Assembly: GCA_963682175.1 (NCBI GenBank)
Contig: OY821770.1
Span: forward strand, 18,382,501-18,446,500
Origin: Triglochin maritima
Taxonomy: Eukaryota > Streptophyta > Magnoliopsida > Alismatales > Juncaginaceae
DNA: 64,000 nt
Direction of reading: 5' to 3'
Numbering within the stretch: position 1 is the first letter of the stretch; the number at the start of each line of letters is the position of its first letter. The position numbers and the translations under genes were made by a program. The notes below the pieces were generated by a model. The model had not been told where the DNA came from and ran no database searches. It saw only the letters and a list, made by a program, of their open reading frames with translations. This document shows, one piece after another, positions 9,155-20,944 of this stretch.

Positions 9155-9642
9155 GTCTTGGGATAAGAGAAGACAAATCGTGTGAATGGTGCTAGGATTG
9201 GAGCCTACAAGATAGGCAAGACGTCGAGTAGTCAACATAGCAATGCTCACATGGACCATCTTCAGACCAAGATTTCACAATACATATCAATTGTAAGTGT
9301 ATACTTAACTTCGTAGGTTTGTTTTACAAGTTCATTATATGTAGAATAATATTAAAATACATTGCAGGAGGAGCACGAGAAGTTGAAGGCTCAAATCGCA
9401 AAATTGTTGGCGACTCGATTTGGAGAACATCAGGTATATGTATGATGAATGTGTAATTTGTTGTTTTAATTTCCTAAAAATAATATATATGTTTAAGATT
9501 GTTCAACTAATGAAAATCTAATTTTTTTTACAAAGTGATGACATCGATACCTCTTCTCAGCACGAGGATGAACCATCGACGGATCCGACTTCTTCTGAGC
9601 CGTAGTTGGTATACATATGTTGTTTTATATATAGTTGTGCAA

Positions 9643-11151
9643 CTTATTGTTGGCTTTTTTGCCTTAATCTATGTTTTAATGATTTAATAAACCTAATCTT
9701 TATTATAATCAATGTAGAGTAGCACACATATTTCATTGCATATATATTGCTTTGTGCTAACTTCTACAGGTGATCAAGACTTAAGAAAGAAAGGATTCAA
9801 GTCAAGACATGTAATCAATCTCATTTAAGAAAATGTAATTTGCATTTCTTTTGAGTCTTAGGAACATTGTGTAAATTGAGCATACTTGAGCTAAAACCTT
9901 CTCAAACACACACTAGGTTCCTTATAGAAGTCACACACAAAATTTCATATAATTTAAACTTCAATAGATCACCCAAACTTAGACCGGAAAACACTAAACA
10001 CTTAATTTAAATTGTATGCCCACATTCGGTCGACCGAAACAGACCGTTCGGTCGATCGAGTGATCAATTATCTTGTTAGTATATTTCCTGTCTAGTTTCG
10101 GTCGACCGTGCATACCGTTTCGGTCGACCGTGTAAACATATTTTTCCGACCATTAGATTTGTCGTATTATACCCAACGGTCGTATTTGTATTATTTCCAT
10201 ATACCCCAAAATATTTAGTGTATCGGTTGACCGGGGACCTTGTTCGGTCGACTGACTTATGATATCTCGACAAACTCAAAGTGCTTGTCGGTTTTCGGTC
10301 GCCCGTGGACCTTGTTTCGGTCGACCGAATTTGATCTTGTTGGTCAAACCCGTAGAACCTGTTATGAATCGGTCGACCGAACCTACCTCGGTGTTCGACC
10401 GACAACTTAAGTGTACCTAAGTCATAGCCTTTGGCGGTCGACCATTCCTTAACCGGTCGACCGAACCGAGTTCAAATTTGCCTAACGGTCGACCGAACTT
10501 CCCGATCCGGTCGACTGAACTCACTCAGTTTTAGGTCCTGCAATTTGCTGTTTTGTGTTTCTTCCACAAACACTTACCAAACTTTTCCTAACAACTATAA
10601 CTCACTTGGAGCTTATAAATAGGTGTTCCCATGACACAATTACTCAGCTCTTACACTTCCTATTGTCATATACACCTAAGAGAAACTCCCAAGTCTCCCA
10701 ATCCCCAAATCTACTCTCCAAGCCTAAACTTCCACACTTTAGCATCAATTCCACATCCTAAGGTAAGTATGCTCAAGTTAAAGAGTGTGTTCCACTCAAC
10801 ATCTCAGTTGTAAAGAAGCAAGAACTTTGGTGATAGTCCGAAGTGTTCCTCTCGGATTGTGAGAGAAGAAAGTCAAGCTCATGAGGGTGTTCGTGGAGCT
10901 TGTTTCTTAATCTCGGCCCGGAACGAGGTTGATAGTGAAGACGCGAGCGGAGCTCGAAGGAGATCTAGCGGAGCTTGCATGAGAGGAAGTAGGCAGGAGA
11001 CCGAACCTCAATAAAATCTGGTGTCATCATTGTGGTTTGCTTTACTTGCTTGTTTTTGTTAATTCCGCTGTGCATTCTTTGATTGCTTAAACAAGTAGGT
11101 AATTAGTTTAAAAGTGATTAGAATTAGAAACCCTCACGATCCTACACTTAT
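9643..11151 (+). mobile_element. Solo LTR related to the young element's LTR
   Basis: The LTR proper is 9648-11146 (1499 bp). It starts TGTTGGCTTTTTTGCC and ends CACGATCCTACA, flanked by the perfect duplication CTTAT (9643-9647 and 11147-11151). There is no internal sequence, so it arose by recombination between two LTRs. The start, TATA context, hairpins and end resemble the 1600-bp LTRs while most of the body has diverged, so I place it in the same lineage but a different subfamily. It contains seven palindrome pairs (10027-10517), a TATAAATA at 10614 and leader hairpins near 10830. It lies in the same CACTA remnant as the young element. Confidence 0.92.
10027..10517 (+). promoter_or_regulatory. 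Paired palindrome cluster of the solo LTR
   Basis: CGGTCGACCG or one-to-two-base variants start at 10027/10049, 10099/10121, 10224/10245, 10296/10318, 10370/~10392, 10435/10454 and 10486/10508. That is seven pairs with start-to-start distances of 19-22 bp. The cluster ends ~97 bp before the TATA box. Several variants differ by a single C-to-T or G-to-A change at a CpG, such as CGGTTGACCG. Confidence 0.75.
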
Positions 11152-11487
11152 AACTTCTTTCAATAGACTTCGAGTTCTATCTTTTTTATATATATGTACA
11201 ACTTACGACTTGATATATGACTATTAATTTATAACTTAGACTTAGACTTATGTGACTTAGACTTAGACTTCGACTATGACTTAGACTTCGACTTGTACAT
11301 CGATCACATGATACATTCTAATTTATCAGTGTGAATGTATGATTGTGTGAATGTATGTGGTTGAATGTGAATGGACAAGTGTTTCAAATGGATATCGTGG
11401 TTTGATTTTATTGCAGAATCTCTCTAAACCGGATATGGGTTGAATCGTAATGTATTAACTGGATTTTTTGTAGCAGGTCCTATTTTT
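11152..11487 (+). repeat. CACTA 3' non-coding region with ACTTAGACTT simple repeats
   Basis: Around 11225-11300 the hexamer-like unit CTTAGA is repeated with variations (ACTTAGACTTAGACTT and ACTTCGACTATGACTTAG). It belongs to the region between the transposase stop and the CACTA subterminal repeats. Confidence 0.5.
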
Positions 11488-11689
11488 GCCGACGAAAATT
11501 CCGTCGGCAAAAGATTTTGGTGCTTCTTATTACCGATGGAACCACAAATTTTGGCACTTCTTAATGCCGACGGAATGTTCATCGAGAATACGTAATGGCA
11601 ATTTTTTGTCCCGACGTAGTAATGCCGACAGAAATTGGGCATTTTGCTAACGTTGTCGTCTGCCGGCAAAAACCTTTTTTGTAGTAGTG
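11488..11689 (+). repeat. CACTA subterminal inverted repeats and 3' terminus
   Basis: The motif GCCGACGGAA and its inverse recur several times. The clearest is a near-perfect palindrome made of TTTTGCCGACGAA and TTCCGTCGGCAAAA (about 11488-11515). The terminus GTAGTAGTG ends at 11689. In CACTA elements such subterminal repeats bind the second element protein. Confidence 0.75.
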
Positions 11690-12805
11690 TAATGACTTTC
11701 CATTTATGTTGAATGATTTTTCTTTGGGTAATTATTCCTAATCTATTGTCATTTTAAATGCAAATGATATGATTTAATTATTATAGGGATTTGGGACAAA
11801 TCCATTTGCTGTTAATTGAATATATAATCATATTCCTTTTGCATATTCACCCATAAAGTCAATATTATGCATGATTGATTTATGTATGTGCTATAATTTA
11901 AAACATTTACCTTGCTATTAGGTCCTTCTGACATGTTAATTATCATGTTTGATTACGAGTTTAGCATATTAATTTGTGATTATTTCAGAATTATGCTACT
12001 GTAATTTTCTGAAACTTCAATTACTTTGGAAATTATTTTTTAGTCTTTATCTTGTGCATTGTTTAAAGTTTTTTTACAATGCATTCTACAAGGAATTTTG
12101 GACAAAAAACAAATTAGTCGTGTATAATCTGAAATATGAAATGGTCTATGTATTTTTTGCGGAATTTATTTGTCAGGGTAATTATATATTGCAAAATTAC
12201 ATATGAGGACAAATTGGACCTAACAACAGTAGTTTTCTTTGCATATTCGGACAAGTTGGACTGTTTTGTAATGAACTTTAAATATTTTAACTACAATGCT
12301 ATTAAAGGATATTTAAGCTCTGTTTACTATGCCTTAAATTGTTGTTTAGCATTATCATATCATTATTCACTTTTTAATGTAAATTGTGTAAGAAAACTTC
12401 GTGAACGTTTTGTAAGAGTTTTTAATTCGGATGACTTGGCATCTCACTTACGTGACACCAAGTAGGAAGAATTGATTATCTCGGTTACATGAGGTTGACA
12501 TTCAAGTTGCATTTCGATAAATGAGATTAACTAATCTTCACCAACATGAATAGGTTATGCTCCTAGCTAAATGGGTGAAACAATTTTACTTATGTAATGA
12601 ATATCTAATATTGAAACTTCCAACGAAGTTATGTTGCATTGACCTTTATGTAAGTGAGATTGGTTTCATGTTACTTTGATTAACTACTAGCATGTTGTTA
12701 TTTCTGCCAACGTAGAAGTAGTGACGATGCAATTTGTTAATGTTAAACATGTGTGGATCTGATTTACATGTTTGAATAATTTTTTAATGTGAGTAAATTT
12801 TAATT
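11690..12805 (+). other. AT-rich stretch ahead of the copia remnant
   Basis: No gene recognised. The ORFs at 11976-12206 and 12136-12465 are low-complexity, phenylalanine/tyrosine-rich readings of AT-rich DNA. If the copia element that follows had a 5' LTR and leader, they should lie here, but I could not match this stretch to the putative 3' LTR at 16939 nor find a primer binding site. Confidence 0.3.
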
Positions 12806-15800
12806 TTGCAGTTAGAAAGGGTTTGGTTTGTGTGCCTTTGTTGAGTGGCACGAACTTCCTTGAGTGGAAGGAGACACTTTTGTTTCAATTGGGCTTGCTT
12901 GATCTTGACCTTTGCTTTCGAGTGTTAGCTCCAGCTGCACTTACAGACAAAAGCAATGCGGATGCAAAGATGTAATATGAGAAATGGAAAAATCCAATAG
13001 ATTGTCTTTGCAGTACATGTTACAACTTGTGCCTAGGGATATCAGGGGTCCTGTGACACCTGACGCCTTGACGATTGTGTATCTTGATACTATCGAGAAA
13101 CAGTTTGTTGGATCTGACAAGGCAAAGGCAAGTGCCCTGATACTAAGGTTCACTTCCAAGCGCTATATTGGAAAAGAAAACATCAGAGAATACATTATGA
13201 GCATGCAAGATGTTGTTGGAAAGCTAAATGATCTAAAATTACCATTATTGATTCTTTTTTGGTCCACTTCATCTTACATACATTCCTAACCGAGTATGAT
13301 CTCTTTAAGGTATCTTATAACACATATAAGGAAGAATGGTCAATCAGTGAATTGCCGACCACGATGTGACGAACAAGCCCATCAATAAGATCAAATGCTA
13401 CTTATGCAAGAAATCTGGACATCTAGAGAAGGATCGTGCTAAGTATCAACAATGGCTAAATAAAAGGAATTCAGAGGTTCCTGATAAGGTGACCTCCAAC
13501 TGAATGCGAAAAGTTTTGTCAATTTGGGCAAGTCAGTGGCAAACTACAGTATTACCTCAGTTTTTGGAGAGACTTTAACTTTGAAAGACTATTTTTATAT
13601 TCCATCGTTTCACATAAACTTAATATCTATTGTTAAATTAGTTAAAGATAATTACAATGCTTTGTTTACTGATTCAAGAGTATTTTTAATTAAGGGTTCT
13701 AAACCCATTGGGACAGGGTATTATTGATGGCTTATTTAGACTAAATATGTCTTTAAGTTTGCAACATGATGTCTCTTTGGTTTCTAATCAAAGATGCAGG
13801 TTACAAGGTAGCTCTAGTATGTTGTGGCATAAAAGGTTAGGACATATATCCCAAAAGAGGGTGAAGAGAATAGTGAAAGATGGTCTTTTGGGATAATTAG
13901 ATTTTGCTGATTTTAACACCTATGTTGATTGTATAAAGGCAAAACCAACCAACACATACATGAAAGATGCCACAAGTGCAACGATACTTTAGATCTCATT
14001 CATACGAATGTGTGTGGACCTTTTAGTCCATGTTTTACAGGAAAAAAAATATTTTGTTACCTTTATTGATGACTATTCTAGGTATATGTATCTTTACCTC
14101 ATCCATGATAAATTTGAAGTCCATACAATTTTTAAGAATCTCAAATTAGAGGTAGAGAACAATTGGGAAAACCTATCAAATTAGCCAGGTCGGATAGATG
14201 CGGTGAATATTATGGTAGGTACACTGAGATTGGGCAGATACCATGACCATTAACACAGTTTCTAATGGAATGTGACATAGTACCTCAGTACACAATGTCA
14301 GGCAAACCCAACATGAATGGTGTTGCTGAAAGAAGAAACAAAACACTTAAGGAAATTGTCAGGGCAATGATGAATCACTAGACCTTACCTATCTCATTGT
14401 GGGGGTGAAGCTTTGCAAACAACAGTGCATATTCTAAATAGGGTTCCTACAAAATCCGTAGAGAAAACTCTCTATGAGTTATGGACAAGTAGAAAATCTT
14501 ATTTAGGTTACATGCACATTTGGGGATGCCCAGCTAAAGCCAAACTTTACAATCCAAATGAGAAATCACTGGATTCAAGAACAACCAGTGGATACTTCAT
14601 TGGTTATCCAAAGAGGTCTGGAGGCTATAGATTCTATTGCCCATCTCATACGACAAAAATAGTTAAGTTTGATAAAACAACCTTCTTAGAGGATGATTGT
14701 GCTAGTGGGAGTATCCTTTGAGATTATGTTTTGAGGAGTCTCAGGACAACATTGCTGGTCCTCGTAAGGATATCGAGGATTACAATGTTTATCCTAATCC
14801 AGAGACTGCAATGTATTTGCCTATTATTGTCACAATTGATAATACTTCAGGGGCAACTACACAAAATCAAGAACAACCACGTCAAGATCATGTTATTGAT
14901 CCACCTATCCAGGAGGATCAAGAACAAGATAACTCTGAGAAAGTCTGACAAACAAAGGAAGTCGGCCATTTCATCTGAGTATGTAGTGTACCTGGCTGGC
15001 GAAGACATGGGACAAGGGTTCAATGACTAGTTAATGTTTTCACAAGAAGTAAATTGTGAGAATTCTGCTAGATGGTTGCAAGCCATGAAAGAAGAGTTGG
15101 TCTCTATGGATGCAAATCCAGTCTGGAACTTGTTGATTTACCTTTGGGAAAGAAACCAATTGGTTGTAAATGGGTCTTTATGACCAAAAGAATCCCAATG
15201 GACTTGTTGACAGATATAAAGCCAGACTTGTAGCAAAAATATTCACACAAAGGGAGGGCACTGGCTACTACAAAACTCATTGAGAATAGGCATGACTCTA
15301 GTGGCTCATTTTGATCTGGAATTATACCAAATGGATAGGAAAATGGCTTTCCTAAATGGAGAATTAAAGGAATAAGTGTACAAGAAACAACCTCAAGGTT
15401 TTGAGGTTAAATAAAATGAAAATATGGTTTTCAAATTAAAAAAGTCAATATACGGATTGAAGCAAGCTTCAAGACAATGGTACTTCAAATTTAATGAAGT
15501 TATCATATCCTTTGGTTTCAAAGAAAACATTGTTGATCAATGTATATACCTGAAGATAGTGGGAGTGGATGGATTATACTTGTGCTATATGTGGATGATG
15601 TTCTACTTACAAGTACAAATCTTATTTGTTAAGGGAGACTACAGATTTTCTATGAAACAACTTTGATATGAAGGATATGGGTAAAGCCCATTATGTCATT
15701 AGTATAAAGATTCACCATGTCAGGTCTCTGGGCATGCTTGGGTCGTCTCAGAAATCGTATATATGAAATATGTTAAAAATAGTATTCGATGGAAAAATGT

Positions 15801-16577
15801 TCTCCAGGGGGTGCACCTATTCTTAAGGGTGTCAAACTAAGAAAACTGCAAGGTCCTCAAATAGACTTTGAGAGGCTTGCAATGAAGGATAAACCATATG
15901 CTTCCGTAGTTGGAAGTCTTAACTATACACAAATTTGTACAGGACCAGATATTGCCTTGGCAACATGATATCTACGTAGATATCAAGCTGATCCAGGATT
16001 AGCACATTGTCAAGCTACGAAGAAAGTTTTGAGATATCTGCAAGGAACAAAAGATCTTACGCTCACATACAGACGATCATATCAAATGGAGGTCATTGGA
16101 TACTCTGACTCAGACTTCGCTGGGTGTGTTGATACTAGGAAATCCATGTCTGGATATGTCTTCCTACTTTCTGGAGGAGCAATCTCTTGATCCATCACCA
16201 AACAAAAGGTTGTGGTTGCCTCTACAATGGAAGTTGAGTATGTGGCTTGTTGTATGCATCTTCACAAGCTATTTGGTTGCATTATTTCATTACACAACTA
16301 AGAGTTGTAGAGTTTATAGAGAGACCCATAAAGATGTTCTGTAATAATGATGCACCAGTAAAATTCTCTAACAACAAGATCTCCAGTGCATGCAAAATAC
16401 ATGGAAATAAAGTTCTTGATCGTTGAGGAGAGAATCAGAGATCATTTAGTGTTGATCGAGCATATAAGAACGACTGAAATGCTAGCTAACCCTCTTACTA
16501 AGGTACTTCCACCCAGGACCTACAGAGAGCATGTGTCTAAGAAGGGATTAGTCAGTTCTTTTAATATTTTGCTTTGA
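12806..16577 (+). pseudogene. Ty1/copia gag-pol polyprotein, decayed
   Basis: Domains occur in order on the plus strand but in all three frames. Gag is at about 12840-13250 (TNFLEWKETLLFQLG, then RFTSKRYIGKENIREYIMSM). A damaged zinc knuckle, CYLCKKSGHLEKDRAK, lies near 13396, its last cysteine replaced by R. Protease/integrase junction follows at about 13524-13900 (YIPSFHINLISI, LWHKRLGHISQKRVKRIV). The integrase core is at about 14040-14700 (FIDDYSRYMY and RRNKTLKEIVRAMM). Reverse transcriptase is at about 15050-15700 (KKSIYGLKQASRQWYFKFNE) and RNase H at about 16080-16577 (GYSDSDFAGCVDTRKSMSGY, then EMLANPLTKVLPPRTYREHV). Many stops and frameshifts make it non-functional. The order gag-PR-IN-RT-RH defines Ty1/copia. 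Confidence 0.9.
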
Positions 16578-16938
16578 TAAGTGGTTGTGACACTATTTTG
16601 TGATATCACTTTGGTTTTAATGATCTTTGTTAGTAGTTTTATATTTAACTACCTATCGTTGGATATAATTGTTTTGAATAAATATTGGTCATGACATTTG
16701 TTGAATTTATTCATACAGTTTGATTACCACATACAATATTTGTTTTAACTTCAGTCGTAGACATCTTAGTACATAGAAGGAACATACATTTTAAATAGTC
16801 TATTACCTCTATGACTAGTGTCTTGGAGGTTGTCGTATTCAAATAAAAAAATTCGTGTTCTTTATGTAAATAGGCTTGTGATCGCTCCACGTAAAGTTAT
16901 TTAGGAAAATATGAGTTAGACAAGTCAAGTGGGAGATT
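16578..16938 (+). other. 3' untranslated part of the copia element ending in a polypurine tract
   Basis: AT-rich, no ORF. It ends with CAAGTGGGAGAT at 16926-16937, a typical copia plus-strand primer, directly before TGTTGGATCC. Confidence 0.6.
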
Positions 16939-17420
16939 GTTGGATCCAACGTCCTAATGTCAAACTAAAGGAGACTTCACTAACCTAATCGATTAAGTAA
17001 GCTAATCTATTAGGGAACATGTTAAGGTAAAGTGGTAGTGGGGTATATTATAGCACGTTATAGGTGTGCTATATAAAGAGTTCTAGGATTTCAACACAAT
17101 ATTGCATCAATCCATTGTGTGATCTCCATCATATTTGTCAGTGAGAGAGGTTCGACCCATAGGAGTCCAGAGACGGTGTTTGTGGGGATGACAAGAAGAC
17201 TTCAACCGGGCATTGAAAAGAACTACATGACCTCGTCAATGAGAGAAGGTGGTGTTTGTGGGGATTGCAAGAATACTTCAACCGGACATCGATCGAGAAG
17301 AACAACATGACCTCCTCAATGAGAGATGGTCGACCCATGGGAGTCCGGAGGCGGTTTTGTGGGTGAATGGTTACAATTATGATCTCAATGGTAACTTTGA
17401 TAATTTCTCTGATTTCCATG
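16939..17420 (+). repeat. Probable 3' LTR of the copia element, with an internal ~110-bp tandem duplication
   Basis: It begins TGTTGGATCCAACG after the purine tract. It holds a TATA-like CTATATAAAGAG (about 17070) and two imperfect tandem copies of a segment containing GTGTTTGTGGGGAT, CTTCAACCGG and ATGACCTC (about 17175-17330). The right end is not defined: I found no 5' partner and no clear target duplication. Confidence 0.5.
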
Positions 17421-18090
17421 CTCGACAACTTGTACACCCTTCAAGTTTTTTATTTTTAAAACCGATTAATGGCAATCAGCTATAAAAACAATCAACCAAC
17501 AACAATTGTCAGCTCAAAATAATTAACTTCGACCACTTCTATCGTTCTTGTAAACTTCAGTAAATTTTAATTTTATTTTTTATGAAAGTATTTTGAACAT
17601 ATTTAATTTAAATAAAACGAACAATTACATTAAAGTCCTTGACTTCTTCCACAGGTCTGATGCCATATCCCCACCACTTTCTATCTCATATGTCCTTTTC
17701 CATTTTAATGCCTTCGTTGTCTCTATCAATAATACATTTATACATATTGCCACCACTGCCACCGTGGGTGAAGACATATTGTATATGCCACTATTTATGA
17801 CATCAATTTTTGTTCTTTCTGATTTTAGTTTCATATCATGACATAGTGTATAAACGCACACCAGATCAATGGAAGTTCTGTTTTTCTATTATATTCTTGA
17901 TTTTGATCATACAATTATCATATATATATATACATGGATGAATATAGCCGTTTACATGATCTTAATGTGGAAGATGCTAGTTATGGAAAATGCAATCTTG
18001 ATAATTCTGGAGATGAGAGAAATAATCCTTGATTGACTATGATGGATACTGAGCATAATCAAGGATTATATGTATCCGTTGGGGTATGAT
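17421..18090. other. AT-rich DNA including the putative 3' LTR of the next (minus-strand) copia element
   Basis: Read on the minus strand, the purine tract GAGGGGGAG (complement of about 18097-18105) is followed by TGTTAAATCATACCCC from 18096 leftwards, where a 3' LTR of the minus-strand copia element should begin. Its far end could not be fixed. ORFs here show no protein family. Confidence 0.4.
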
Positions 18091-20944
18091 TTAACACTCC
18101 CCCTCAAGTTGGGCTCGGAATAGATTTAACGATCTCAACTTGTGAAGAATGCTTTTGAAGTGAGTGTTGTCCAAGGGTTTGGTGAATATATCGGCGAGTT
18201 GATCCTTGCTGTTAACATAGGGAACTTCAATTTCCTTTGCTTGAAGTTTTTCAAAGATGAAGTGACAGTCGATCTCAATGTGCTTTGTTCGTTCATGAAA
18301 GACAGGATTGGATGCAATGTGTCGAGCAGCTTGGTTGTCACAGAACATTGGTACCGGTTCTTGATGTGGCATTTTCATTTCACAAAGAAGTTGTTTAAGC
18401 CATATGAGTTCACTTGTGGTGGATGTCATGGCACGATATTCTGCCTCGGCGCTTGATCGAGCCACCACTTTTTGCTTCTCCATGTAACTAGATTTCCTCC
18501 AACAAACGTACATTACCCGGTGGTGGATTTCCTATCAAAGCTTCCAGCCCAGTCTGCATCAGAATAACCAATTATATCGTTAGATTTGTTCGGTTTCATC
18601 CACAATCCTTGACCAGGAGAGTTCTTTAGAAATCTAAGAATGAGATCTACAATGTCTAAGTGGTGTGTGTGGGGAGCATGCATAAATTGACTGATGGTAC
18701 TTACAGCGTATGTAATGTCAGGGCGAGTGACTGTAAGGTATATGAGTTTTCCTACCATTCGTTGAAATTGTCCTATATCTTTTAATGGAGCTCCATCTGT
18801 GGGACCGACCTTTCGGTTTGGTTCCATTGGAGTTTTGGCAGGTTTAGCTCCTAGTTTTCCAGTTTCTCGGAGGAGATCTAAGACATATTTGCGTTGAGAC
18901 AGATATAGGCCTTTTTTAGAGTATGCAATTTCTATGCCCAAGAAATATTTTAGATGTCCTAGGTCCTTGATGTCAAATTTTCTTTTTAGATAGTTTTTAA
19001 CTATGCTAATTTCATGGTCATTATTGCCAGTGATTATGATATCGTCTACATAAACTAGAATGATGAGAGTAGTATGCGCATGGTGTTTGATGAACATGGA
19101 TGCGTCTGCAGAACATTTGGAAAAACCATAAGTAAGTAGGGCATGACTGAGTTTTGCATACCAGGCTCTTGGAGATTGTTTTAACCCATATATGGTTTTG
19201 TGAAGCTTACAAACCCGGTTTTGAGTATGATCCCCTTGGTATCCAGGGGGAGGTGTCATATACACCTCTTCTTCTCGATTACCCTGTAGAAAAGCATTTT
19301 TGACATCCATCTGGAAAAGATTCCAGCCATGGTTAACAGCAACAGAAAGTAATACACGAACTGTGTTCATTATTGCAACGGGGGCAAAGGTCTCTTGGTA
19401 GTCTATTCCATATGTTTGAGTGTATCCCTTAGCTACTAATCTACCTTTGTATCTTTCTACAGTACCATTGCTATTATATTTTATTTTGTAGATCCATTTG
19501 CATCCCACGGGTTTGATTCCAGGTTGTTTGGGAACTAAAGTCCAAGTTTTGTTGTTTTCTAGTGCTTCTATTTCATCTTTAATGGCTTGGGTCCATTCAG
19601 GGATATTGATGTCTTCATGAAAATTATTTGGTTCTTTATGATTCTCTATGCTAGCAAGAAAAGCAAGGTGGTTAGGAGAGATATTACCACAGCTCACATA
19701 CTTTTGGATGGGATACGTTACATTGTATGTGACGTAATCTTGTAATCTGGTACGAGGCCTGCTATTTCTCTGCGACCTTCTCTGTGGTTCGTTGTTTTGT
19801 TGCTCGTTGTGATCTTCTTCTGTGTCTTCTCTCCTAGTTTCTTCTCCCCCTGTGTTATTTCTCTCCCCCTCTTCCGGGTTGTTATCTCTTTCCCCCTCTT
19901 CACGAGGAGTGGGACACTCTTCGAGGAAGGTAACTTCAGGTAGTGATATATTTGGACCTGGAGAAGATGTGTTGCTGCAAGATTCTTTGAAGTAGGGTTC
20001 ATTTTCAAAAAAAGTAACATCTCGAGAGATATAAAGTTTATGATCTTTTGGGTCGAAGCATTTGTAACCCTTTTTTTGAAACGAATAACCAAGAAAGATC
20101 ATTTTAATAGAGCTAGAATCAAGCTTATCATGACGTTTTTTGTGAACAAAACATGTGCATCCAAAAATACGAAGATGATGAAGACCCATTTTTCTTTTAT
20201 TCAAAATTTCGAGAGGTTGTTGGTTATGAATTACAGGACTAGGAACCCGATTTATCAAGTATACGACAGTTACGATAGCATCAGACCAGAAAATTTTTGG
20301 AACATTATTTTGAAAAGCAAAGACCGAGTGACATTTAAAAGATGACGATTTTTCCTTTCTGAAACTCCATTTGGTTCAGGTGTATTAATGCAAGTTGTTT
20401 GGTGAAAGATCCCTTTTTGTTTCAAAAAAAATTGAAAATTATGGCTGGTGTATTCAGACCAATTGTCAGATTTGAAAATTTTAATTTTCGACGTATGCAT
20501 ATTTTCAACGAAAGTGACGAATTCAACAAAAACGGAAAAAAACGTCAGATTTGGCTTTAAGCAGGTATAGCCAAGTTGTTCGAGAAAAATCATCAATAAA
20601 TGAAATAAAATATTTGAACCCATTGTAGGATTTGAGAGGGGCTGGACCCCAAATGTCGGAATGGACCAACTCCAGTGGAGCACCTGTTTTGCTGTCAGAA
20701 TTTGAAAAAGGTAATCTGGTTTGTTTTGTCAAGCGACATACATCACAACAAGAGGAATTTAAATTAATGCTTGGAAACAAAAAATTAAAACTGAATTCGA
20801 TGGGTGACCCATCCGTCTATGCCAGAGATTTTGGTCGAAAGAGACCTTATTAGCACTAATAGTTTCATGATAAAGAATGTAAAGCTCGTTCACAAGGGAG
20901 CCGCTACCAATCATCTTCCCTGTTATTCGGTCCTGAAATATCAC

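Larger units (their letters stand above)
4049..9159 (+). mobile_element. Complete young non-autonomous LTR retrotransposon (gag-only, TR-GAG-like)
   Basis: Two LTRs of exactly 1600 bp (4054-5653 and 7555-9154) start with TGTTGGC and end with CCACA. They are bounded by a perfect 5-bp target duplication, GTCTT (4049-4053 and 9155-9159). A primer binding site complementary to initiator Met-tRNA (TGGTATCAGAGC, 5656-5667) follows the 5' LTR. A purine tract (AAAAAGGGGGAGA, 7541-7553) precedes the 3' LTR. The internal region is only about 1.9 kb, with one ORF and no protease, integrase, reverse transcriptase or RNase H. Comparing the LTRs by eye at a constant offset of 3501, I find five substitutions and no indels (about 0.3%), so the insertion is recent. 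It must rely on enzymes supplied in trans. It sits inside a CACTA transposase remnant. Confidence 0.95.
3901..9605 (+). pseudogene. Ptta/En/Spm-like transposase C-terminal part, split by an LTR element
   Basis: Upstream of the LTR element the frame gives ELANQKLTQQTLSQEQGE and EMVEKEILEEVLG. Immediately after the 3' LTR it continues with EKTNRVNGARIGAYKIGK, then QTKISQYISI up to an apparent GTAAGT donor near 9290. A later exon reads EEHEKLKAQIAKLLATRFG (about 9367-9425), and a last one ends in DIDTSSQHEDEPST and TSSEP followed by a stop at 9603. This coiled, charged tail is typical of the second protein of plant CACTA elements. A stop follows LG at the insertion junction, so the gene is dead even apart from the insertion. 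Confidence 0.5.
3850..11689 (+). mobile_element. CACTA (En/Spm) element 3' portion, split by two LTR insertions
   Basis: If the two LTR insertions (4054-9154 and 9648-11146) are removed, the rest reads through from 3900-4053 into 9160-9647 and 11152-11689. It contains the tail of a plant Ptta/En/Spm-type transposase. The element ends at 11681-11689 in GTAGTAGTG, preceded by a T-run, which is the reverse complement of the CACTACTAC terminus. Just inside the end are the expected subterminal inverted repeats built on TTTTGCCGACG and CCGTCGGCAAAA (11488-11670). No matching CACTACTAC start was found upstream, so the 5' part appears to be missing; the left boundary given is a guess. Confidence 0.7.

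Noticed and set aside
11690..12805. 5' LTR for the copia remnant at 12806-16577
   Set aside because: I looked for TGTTGGATCC and other blocks of the putative 3' LTR and for a primer binding site, and found none.
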